Of a stretch of DNA of 64,000 bases, positions 54,882 to 62,600 are shown piece by piece; the stretch's first letter is position 1; each line of letters opens with the position of its first letter. Made by a program: the position numbers and the translations under genes. Source of the stretch: Jiangella gansuensis DSM 44835. Lineage in GTDB: Bacteria > Actinomycetota > Actinomycetes > Jiangellales > Jiangellaceae. Under the pieces are notes generated by a model. The model made no database searches, was not told the DNA's origin, and was given only the letters and a program-made list of their open reading frames with translations. The DNA is taken from NCBI RefSeq assembly GCF_000515395.1, contig NZ_KI911782.1:2104506-2168505 (forward strand), given 5' to 3'.

Positions 54882-54956
54882 CGCGTCTCGCCTGACGGCG
54901 AGGCCGGCGGGATACGTCAGGTGCGCGGCCGGGGTCCGGCCCGGCCCGGTGCGTTG

Positions 54957-55817
54957 TCAGGCGTCATCGGTGCCGCTCCGGTCTCGGGTGCCGGGGGAGC
55001 GGCGCGGCTTGACCCCGGCGACCAGCTCACGGACGCGGCCCGGCGGGACGTAGCGAGCCCGGACGGCCCCGCCGGCCAGCCGCCGTACCAGCAGGTCCTC
55101 GGGGAGCGGCGCGTTCGAGGCCACCACGACGATGTTGCCGTACCGGCGGCCGCGCAGCTGGGTCGGCTCGGCCACCAGGGCCACGTGCGCGAACACCTCC
55201 AGCGCCGAGGCGGCCTCGACCCTGGACTCCCGGACCTCGGCGGTGTCCGCGACGTTGCCCACGTACACGCCGCTGCTGGTGAGCACCCGCGCCACCTCCT
55301 GGAAGAAGTCGACCGTCGCCAGGTGCTGCGGCACCCGGATGCGGTCGAACGCGTCCCGGATCACCACGTCGGCCCGGCCGGCGTCGAGCCGCCGCAGACC
55401 CACCAGACCGTCCATCGCCCGCAGCCGGAGCCCCGGCACCGACTTCAGGTCGAACGCCTGCCGCATCAACGTCGCCAGTGCGGGGTCGACCTCGAACACG
55501 GTCTGGCGGGTTCCGGGCCGGGTGGCGGCGACGTACCGGGCCAGCGTGCAGCCCGCGCCGCCGACATGGACGGCGGTGACGGGTTCGCCCGGCGGGGCGA
55601 GGACGTCGAGGATGTGGCCCGTCCACTGCATGTACTCGAAGTCCAGCCGGGTGGGGTCGTCGAGGTGCACGTACGAGCTGGTGGCGCCGTTGACCATGAC
55701 CGACCAGCCGCCGGGGTCGGACTCATCGGGTACCAGCTCGGCAGTGCCGGACTCGATCTCGTGCTGGCCGGTGTATTGCTCAGGGCGTGGCCGCCCTATG
55801 CGGCGGGAGGTGGGCAC
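54957..55817 (-). CDS. Spermidine synthase-like methyltransferase-fold protein
   Basis: A 286-residue protein with the nucleotide-binding fold of spermidine synthases: FEYMQWTGHILDVLAPPGEPVTAVHVGGAGCTLARYVA is the motif I region, TVFEVDPALATLMRQ motif II, and DVVIRDAFDRIRVPQHLATVDFF the acidic post-motif. The aminopropyl-transfer signature of true SpeE (GGGDGG) is changed to VGGAG, so true polyamine synthesis is doubtful. Similar proteins are widespread and uncharacterised in actinomycetes. ATG at 55817, 68 bases from the divergent aldo/keto reductase. Confidence 0.82.
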   Translation of the reverse strand: MPTSRRIGRPRPEQYTGQHEIESGTAELVPDESDPGGWSVMVNGATSSYVHLDDPTRLDFEYMQWTGHILDVLAPPGEPVTAVHVGGAGCTLARYVAATRPGTRQTVFEVDPALATLMRQAFDLKSVPGLRLRAMDGLVGLRRLDAGRADVVIRDAFDRIRVPQHLATVDFFQEVARVLTSSGVYVGNVADTAEVRESRVEAASALEVFAHVALVAEPTQLRGRRYGNIVVVASNAPLPEDLLVRRLAGGAVRARYVPPGRVRELVAGVKPRRSPGTRDRSGTDDA

Positions 55818-55885
55818 GACCGACAGGCTGCCACATCGGGCCAGGCGACGCGCAGGCTGTCAGCGTCACGGGGTAGGTTCGCGGC

Positions 55886-56947
55886 ATGGCTGAGCGTCCC
55901 ACCAAGAACCTCCACGCAGGTGCCCCGTTCCGAGCCGACGAGGACCGCTACGACCGCATCCCGTATCGTCGCTGCGGCCGCACCGGCCTGAAGCTCCCGG
56001 CCGTGTCGCTGGGGCTGTGGCAGAACTTCGGCGACGAATCCGCGCTGGCCACCCAGCGCGCGATCCTGCGCACCGCGTTCGACCAGGGCATCACGCACAT
56101 CGACCTGGCCAACAACTACGGTCCACCGCCGGGGTCGGCGGAGAAGAACTTCGGGCGCATCCTCGCCGAGGACTTCCGGCCCTACCGCGACGAGCTGATC
56201 ATCTCCACCAAGGCCGGCTACGACATGTGGCCCGGCCCGTACGGCGAATGGGGCTCGCGCAAGTACCTGCTGGCCAGCCTCGATCAGTCGCTGGAGCGGA
56301 TGGGCCTGGACTACGTCGACATCTTCTACTCGCACCGGTTCGACCCCGACACACCGCTCGAGGAGACGATGGGCGCCCTCGACACCGCCGTGCGGTCCGG
56401 CCGGGCGCTCTACGCGGGCATCTCGTCCTACTCGCCGGAACGCACCGCAGAGGCGGTACAGATCATGCGCGAGCTGGGCACGCCGCTGGCCATCCACCAG
56501 CCCTCGTACTCCATGTTCAACCGCTGGATCGAGGGCGGGCTGCTCGACACCACCGGCGAGCACGGCCTCGGCGTCATCGCGTTCTCGCCGCTGGCGCAGG
56601 GCTTGCTCACCGCCAAGTACCTCGACGGTGTGCCCGACGACTCCCGGGCCGCGCGGGGCGGCTCCTTCTCGCCGGACCTCATCACCGACGACGTCGTGCG
56701 GCGGCTGCGCGCACTGAACGAGATCGCGCAGCGGCGCGGCCAGACCCTGGCCCAGCTGGCGCTGTCGTGGGCGCTGCGCGACGAGCGGGTCACCTCCGTC
56801 CTCATCGGCGCCCGCACCGTCGACCAGCTTCTGGACAGCCTCGGCTCGCTCGAGCGGCTGGACTTCACCGCGGAAGAGCTCACCGAGATCGACGGTTACG
56901 CCGTCGAGACCGGGCTCAACCTGTGGGCCCGGTCGAGCGACGCGTGA
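55886..56947 (+). CDS. Aldo/keto reductase (YghZ-like, L-glyceraldehyde 3-phosphate reductase type)
   Basis: A 353-residue NADPH-dependent aldo/keto reductase of the AKR14 (YghZ) type. The (alpha/beta)8 barrel has the tetrad Asp and Tyr in HIDLANNYGPPPGSAEKNFG, Lys in IISTKAGYDMWPGPYGEWGS and His in DIFYSHRFDP. LIGARTVDQLLDSL near the C-terminus binds cofactor. E. coli YghZ reduces L-glyceraldehyde 3-phosphate and methylglyoxal. ATG start at 55886; a methyltransferase gene follows 12 bases later. Confidence 0.92.
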   Translation: MAERPTKNLHAGAPFRADEDRYDRIPYRRCGRTGLKLPAVSLGLWQNFGDESALATQRAILRTAFDQGITHIDLANNYGPPPGSAEKNFGRILAEDFRPYRDELIISTKAGYDMWPGPYGEWGSRKYLLASLDQSLERMGLDYVDIFYSHRFDPDTPLEETMGALDTAVRSGRALYAGISSYSPERTAEAVQIMRELGTPLAIHQPSYSMFNRWIEGGLLDTTGEHGLGVIAFSPLAQGLLTAKYLDGVPDDSRAARGGSFSPDLITDDVVRRLRALNEIAQRRGQTLAQLALSWALRDERVTSVLIGARTVDQLLDSLGSLERLDFTAEELTEIDGYAVETGLNLWARSSDA

Positions 56948-56959
56948 TCTGATGTGCCG

Positions 56960-57727
56960 ATGAACGAGCGAGTCCGGCGTAACCCGCGCACCGACGCCAT
57001 CTGGACGCAGCTGCACCAGGCGCTGGCCGAGCTGACGGCGTCCACCGGGCGGCGCCAGCTCGACATCGTCGACCTCGGTGGCGGTAGCGGCGTCTTCGCG
57101 GTGCCGTTGGCCCGGATCGGGCATCGGGTGACGGTGGTCGACCCGAGCCCCAACGCGCTGGCCACGCTCTCGCGCCGCGCTGCCGACGCCGGTGTCGGCG
57201 CCCAGGTGACCGGCGTGCAGGGCGACGCCGCGGGGCTGCGGTCCGTCGTGGGCGCCGGCAGCGCCGACGTCGTCGTCTGTCATGGCGTTCTCGAGGTCGT
57301 CGACGACCCGTCTGCCGCCGTCGTGGCGCTGGCGGGCTGCTTGCGTCCCGGCGGACTGACCAGTGTCGTCGTCGCCCAGCGGTATGCCGCGGTGCTCGCC
57401 AAGGCGCTGGCCGGGCACCTCACCGACGCCCGGCGGCTGCTCGACCACCCCGACGGCACCTGGGGCGGCTCCGACCCGCTGCCGCGCCGGTTCGACGAGG
57501 CCGGCCTGACGGCGCTGCTCACCGGCGGCGGACTGGAGATCGTCGACGTGCACGGCGTGCGGATCCTCACCGACCTGGTCTCCGGGTCCGTCCTCGACGA
57601 CCCCGCGGACGCCGCCACGCTCGCCGGTCTCGAGGCCGCCGCCGCGGCCCATCCGGCCTTCCGGGCGGTGGCCGCGGCGCTGCACGTGCTGGCCGGCAAG
57701 CCGGCGCTCGAACAACCCGCGCACTGA
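56960..57727 (+). CDS. Class I SAM-dependent methyltransferase
   Basis: A 255-residue Rossmann methyltransferase. Motif I is DIVDLGGGSGVFAVPLA, motif II RVTVVDPSP, and the post-motif region DVVVCHGVLEVVDDPSAAVVALAGCLRPGG is typical. FDEAGLTALLTGGGLEIVDVHGVRI resembles CmoA/UbiE-type C-termini; the substrate is unknown. The ATG at 56960 is chosen over a GTG at 56954. It starts 12 bases after the aldo/keto reductase. Confidence 0.85.
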   Translation: MNERVRRNPRTDAIWTQLHQALAELTASTGRRQLDIVDLGGGSGVFAVPLARIGHRVTVVDPSPNALATLSRRAADAGVGAQVTGVQGDAAGLRSVVGAGSADVVVCHGVLEVVDDPSAAVVALAGCLRPGGLTSVVVAQRYAAVLAKALAGHLTDARRLLDHPDGTWGGSDPLPRRFDEAGLTALLTGGGLEIVDVHGVRILTDLVSGSVLDDPADAATLAGLEAAAAAHPAFRAVAAALHVLAGKPALEQPAH

Positions 57728-57922
57728 GCGATGTCTGTGGTTCCATGGGTTGGGTAAGAGGGTCAGTGACCAGCGGTTGCAGTGCGCAACGGGTTGGCCG
57801 GGCGGTGGTGGCCAGATCACTCGGCTTCGGTCGAACGCCCGGCTTTCGTCCGTGGCTTGCTCCGCATATGCTGGTCCTTACAGCAGGTGCCCATACAGTT
57901 CCGTGTTCATTGGAGGGGAACG

Positions 57923-58342
57923 GTGCCACTCTCCGATCATGAGCAGCGGCTGCTCGAGCAGATGGAGCAGGCGCTCCTTGCCGAGGATCCGAAGTTCGCC
58001 ACTGCGATGCGCGGCGCGGATCTGCGGCGGAGGTACCGGCGGCGCGCCGTCTTGGCCGGTCTGGTCTTCGTAGTGGGCGTCGTCATGCTCATGACGGGCG
58101 CCGTGACCCAGGTGATCGCGCTGGGAGTCGCGGGATTCGTCGTCATGCTCGCCTCGGCGTTCTACGCGGTCTCGTCCTGGCGGCGGGTACCGCCGTCGGA
58201 TGCGGCCTCGGACGTGCCGGACATCAGCCCCGGCTCGCCGCGGCGTCAGAGCCGTCCCAAGGGCGCCAAGAACAACGGCTCCTTCATGGACCGCATGGAG
58301 CAGCGCTGGCGCAACCGCCGCGAACGCGGCTTCGGCCAGTAG
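57923..58342 (+). CDS. DUF3040 family membrane protein
   Basis: A 139-residue protein beginning MPLSDHEQRLLEQMEQALLAEDPKFA, the DUF3040 signature. Two hydrophobic segments follow (AVLAGLVFVVGVVMLM and VIALGVAGFVVMLASAFYAV, about 40-80), and the C-terminus is basic. In actinobacteria DUF3040 genes lie near division and cell-wall genes; function unknown. The GTG at 57923 follows GGAGGGGAACG; longer frames upstream lack similarity. Confidence 0.9.
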   Translation: MPLSDHEQRLLEQMEQALLAEDPKFATAMRGADLRRRYRRRAVLAGLVFVVGVVMLMTGAVTQVIALGVAGFVVMLASAFYAVSSWRRVPPSDAASDVPDISPGSPRRQSRPKGAKNNGSFMDRMEQRWRNRRERGFGQ

Positions 58343-58459
58343 GGCTCCGTCGACGAGCCTGTGACGCCGCCCTTGGGCGGAATCACATCGCGGCCAAGAG
58401 CGGCCGACGCCGCCGGGTTCGCCAGCATGTGGACACGAGCTGATCAGATGACCTCAACG

Positions 58460-58493
58460 CGCTGATCAAGGTGGCAACGCCACTTGATCAGCG
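58460..58493. terminator. Hairpin between DUF3040 gene and lipoprotein gene
   Basis: CGCTGATCAAGGTGGC (58460-58475) pairs with GCCACTTGATCAGCG (58479-58493) leaving one bulged G and a three-base loop. It lies in the 226-base convergent gap and could terminate both genes. Confidence 0.65.
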
Positions 58494-58568
58494 CAGGCGC
58501 CACGGTTCGCTCGACATCGACCAGCCAGAGCACGCGCCGCCGGGGCCGGGGCGTCGTGTGGTCGTCCA

Positions 58569-59363
58569 TCATCCGCCCGTCGTGGTGCCGAGGAACGCGT
58601 CGGCGAAGCTCACGTCGGCGGGTGCGTCGGAGAGGTCGACCGTTGTCCAGTCGCCGGATCCGCCGAGCCGGACCTCCATCCGCTGCAGCACGCCGTCCGC
58701 GTCGACCCAGTACCGAAGCGTGGCGTCGCTGCCGTCGCCCGCGGAGGTGGAGGTAGCCGGATCGTAGACGCGGTCCTCGGTGGGGCCGGTGACGACGTCG
58801 ACCGGGACGCCGTCCACCTCGTCGGCCCGCAGCCAGCGCGCGTCGGTCTGCTGCAGCAGCAGCGGGTTGTCGGGCCGGTCGTTGCCGGCCTGAAGCAGGA
58901 CGGCCAGCGCCGCGTGCAGCCGCGACTGGGTGGGATCGAGCGCCGAGGACGTCCAGGCGGCGTCGTCCGGCGGCGGCAGCGGCGGGCCGTCGTCAGCGGC
59001 GGTCACCACCGGCTCGTGGGACGTGATGCCCTCTGCGCTCCAGGCGACCAGCAGGGGTTCGGCGCCGTCCTCGCTGACGTGCGCGTACCCGACGTGCGCG
59101 ACGAAGTCGACCCAGCCGTCGACGGTGAACGTGCGGCCGTTGTCGACCACGTCGAACCGCACCGAGCGGACCCCGGTGGTGTAGTTCGCGTAGCGCATCA
59201 TCGACACCCGCTGTGCCTCGTCTCCGGACAGCGGCCGGGGCTCGTCGGCGGTTGTGGCCGTCGCGCCGGGCGAGCCGCCGCCGTCCGGGGAGATGGCGTC
59301 GTCGTCGGAACAGCCGGCGAGCAGCGCGATGACCAGGGCGGCCGGCAGGGCCAGGCGCCTCAT
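58569..59363 (-). CDS. Secreted lipoprotein (LppX/LolA-like fold suspected)
   Basis: A 264-residue lipoprotein: MRRLALPAALVIALLAGCSDDD has a type II signal with lipobox LAGC (Cys near 18). The mature part begins with a Gly/Asp/Thr-rich linker, then VRSVRFDVVDNGRTFTVDGWVDFVAHVGYAHV and a C-terminal ATLRYWVDADGVLQRMEVRLGG, which resembles the LppX/LprG/LolA lipid-binding fold. No catalytic residues are seen. The start is the ATG at 59363; the longer frame to 59693 is not coding. A Crp-like site lies 110-130 bases upstream in the shared divergent promoter region. Confidence 0.75.
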   Translation of the reverse strand: MRRLALPAALVIALLAGCSDDDAISPDGGGSPGATATTADEPRPLSGDEAQRVSMMRYANYTTGVRSVRFDVVDNGRTFTVDGWVDFVAHVGYAHVSEDGAEPLLVAWSAEGITSHEPVVTAADDGPPLPPPDDAAWTSSALDPTQSRLHAALAVLLQAGNDRPDNPLLLQQTDARWLRADEVDGVPVDVVTGPTEDRVYDPATSTSAGDGSDATLRYWVDADGVLQRMEVRLGGSGDWTTVDLSDAPADVSFADAFLGTTTGG

Positions 59364-59475
59364 GACGCGGCTGCGCGGTGGGCTGCGGGCGTGTGCATGG
59401 CAGTGAGTGTAAGTAAGCACGGCACGCGTGATGTCCGGTTCGCGGACTTCGCGACTCTTCCCGACGCACCACGAA

Positions 59476-59493
59476 ACGTGATCTGTATCACGT
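59476..59493. promoter_or_regulatory. Crp-like 18-bp palindrome in the lipoprotein/surface-protein divergent region
   Basis: ACGTGATCTGTATCACGT is a perfect palindrome apart from its central four bases, with the GTGA-N6-TCAC core of Crp sites. It is about 115 bases upstream of the lipoprotein and 185 upstream of the surface-protein start. The 314-base gap 59364-59677 holds no gene. Confidence 0.6.
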
Positions 59494-59677
59494 CGCGTGC
59501 TGACCGTGCGTGCTTCCGGCTCCTTGTAGTCAGCGCCGTCATCTACCTGCCGTCCGGCAGGCCGTCCGACTGGGTTGTCGGGCGGCAGGACATCGGCGCT
59601 GGTGCGAAGGACAGCTACGGAGGGATCTGCCAGTGAGATCGCTGAAACGACAGGCGGCCAGCCCAGGAGGCGGCCAG

Positions 59678-62600
59678 GTGAGACGAACATCACGGCGGAC
59701 GATTCGAGCGGCCGGCGCGATCACCGCGCTCGGCGTCATCGGCTCGACGCTGGCCGGTGCCGGAGCCACCCTGCCCGCGCTGGCCGCGCCCGGTGACCCG
59801 ATCACCGGCACCATCTGGCAGGACTACGACTCCGACGGCATGTACTCCTCCTTCGAGGAGTCCGGCCTGCTCGAAGGCATCGAGGTGTACGCCTACGACG
59901 CCGACGGCAACGTCGCCGGCCCAGCCCTCACGGCCGCTGACGGCACCTACTCGCTGCCGGTCACCAGCGATGCCGGTCCCTGGCGGGTCGAGGCCAACGT
60001 GCCCGACACGCCGGAGTGGGCCGAGTGGCGCGACTCCGTCGTCGGCCGGGCGGCTGGCACGAGCAACGGGACCACCGTCCAGTTCATCGACAGCGTGCCG
60101 GCCACCGGCGTGGACTTCTCGTTCCAAACGCCCGGTGCCTTCGTCGAGAACAACCCGTACGTGTACCTGCCGGCGTTCCGGTACGGCGGCCACGACGGTG
60201 TCCAGACGGCCGAGTTCGCCGGCGCCGCACACGAGTACGACGCCATGAGCCCGAACACCACGACAGCGGTACCGACCACCATGCAGGTGCCGTTCGGCCA
60301 GGTCGGCACCACCTACGGCACCGCGTGGCAGCGGGCCGAGGAGCCCGGCGGCATCGGCACGGTGTTCGCATCGGCCTACGTCCGGCGGCATTCGGGCCTC
60401 GGGCCAGGCGGCATCGGCGCGATCTACCGGATCACGCCCGATGGCGGCACTCCGGCCTCGCCGACCGCCAGCGGGGACGTCCTCGTGGACGTGACCGACT
60501 ACGGCATCGACGTCGGCAGCGACTCCGATCCGGCGGCTGCGCCGGGAGACCCCAACGGCCTCCGGCCGGTCATGGGCCTCGACAACCCGGCCTACGACTG
60601 GGCGATGGATGCGCAGGCCTGGGACAAGGTAGGGCGCGTAGGGCTCGGCGCCATGGAGATCTCCAACGACCAGCAGTCGCTGTTTGCTGTCAACCTGCAC
60701 AACCGGTCACTTGTGGAGATCGAGATCAGCCGCGACGGCACGCAGGTGCTCGGCGTGACCGAGCACGAGCTCGACGCCTACTTCCCAGACGACAGCGACC
60801 TGCGCCCGCACGGCATCTCGGCCAACCCGCTGACCAACGAGATGTACCTCACCGTGACGAACACGGCCGAGTCGACCGGCGACCGCGCGGACCTGCACGC
60901 CTACGTGTACGCGTTCGACCCGGCCGACCCGACCACCCTGCGCGAGGTACTGGACTTCCCGCTCGGTTACGACCGCGGTCTTTTCGCCGCACTGCACAAC
61001 GCGGACTACCAGCCGTGGAGCACGGACAGCGCCGACTGGCAGCAGTTCGAAGGGAACCCAGGCGCCGACCCCGTCGGTCTGACCACCTCGGTACCGATCG
61101 TGGCGGACGCGCGATACCTGCACGGGGATCTGATCGTGGGAATCCGTGACCTGGGCGGCGACCTGTTCGGTGCGTGGAGCGCCTTCGCTCCCGACGACGC
61201 GAGGCTCGTCACCATCCGTTCCATCGGTGGCGAGCTGCTGAAGGCCGGCTCCAACGGCGACGGCACCTGGTCCATCGAGCAGAACGGCCAAGTCAACGGT
61301 GAGCAAGGCGCGACCACCCAGGTCACCCTGAACGGTCCGAACGGCCAGCCCGGCAAGTTCTTCATGGACACCTGGGTCAACGGGGCGGAGCACCTGGGTG
61401 CCACGCTGGTCGTCCCGAGCAGGGACGACGGTGTGCTGGAGACCGGCCTGCACGTCGCGGAGGGAAGCTACCAGGTCGGTACCCGCCGGTTCCACCAGGC
61501 AGACGGCACGCTGGTCGAACCGCGGGGCGCAGCCGTCATCACCGGTACCAACGTGCAGCCCAGCGCGACCGTGAAGGGCAACGGGCTGGGTGAGCTGACG
61601 GCGATGGCGTCGGCGGCGCCGATCGAGATCGGTAATTATGTCTGGTATGACGTCGATAACGACGGTGTGCAGGATCCGGATGAGCCGGTGGTGGAGGGTG
61701 CGACGGTCAACCTGTATGAGGTGGACGCGGACGGCAACCGCACGCTGGTGAGTACCACGACGACGGATGCGAGCGGTGAGTATTACTTCTCGTCGAACGA
61801 TGCGGCGTATCAGTTGAAGACGCACACGGATTATGTGGTGGGTGTGGACAATCCGGCCGATTACGGGGCGGGTGGTCCGTTGGAGAACTGGTATCCGACC
61901 ATTCCGGATACCGGTGATGCGAACTCGGTGGATGCGGACCGGAACGATTCTGATGGCATCGTGGAGTCGACCGAGGAGGGCTCGTTCCCGTATGCGGCGA
62001 TCACGACCGGCGGGCCTGGGGAGAACGACCACACGATCGACTTCGGCTATTCGAACATCGATTACGAGTTCGACAAGCGGATGGTGTCCGGGCCGACGGA
62101 GAGCCCGGACGATGACGGCACGTGGACCATCACGTATGAGTTGGTGGTGGAGAACACCGGCATGATCGATGGCGGGTATCTGCTGACTGATGATCTGACC
62201 GGGTATGGCGAGGGCATCGTGGTGGTGGACACGCAGGTGGTGTCCGGCCCGCCGGAGGCCGATGGGTTGTTGAACTCGGGCTGGGACGGCACCGGTGATA
62301 TGGACGTCGTCACCGACGTGGTGCCGATCGAGGCGCAGTCGACGGTGGAGAACGGCACTGAGCACATTTACACGTTGACGGTGTCGGTCGCGTTGGAGAC
62401 GGACCCGCAGACCGGTGAGGCGATCGCGTTGCCGGAGGACCTGGCCTGCACGCCGGATCAGGTGGCGGGTGAGGGGACGACGGGGCTGTTCAACACGGCC
62501 ACGCTGGACCCGATCAACCACGAGGATTTGACCGACGACGAGTGCAGCGAGTTGCCGCTGGTCACGTTGGACAAGACGGTGGTGACCGAGCCGTATGTGG

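Noticed and set aside
54957..55817. Genuine spermidine synthase speE
   Set aside because: The substrate-binding glycine/aspartate motif GGGDGG is replaced and no speD or polyamine gene is nearby, so only the fold is called.
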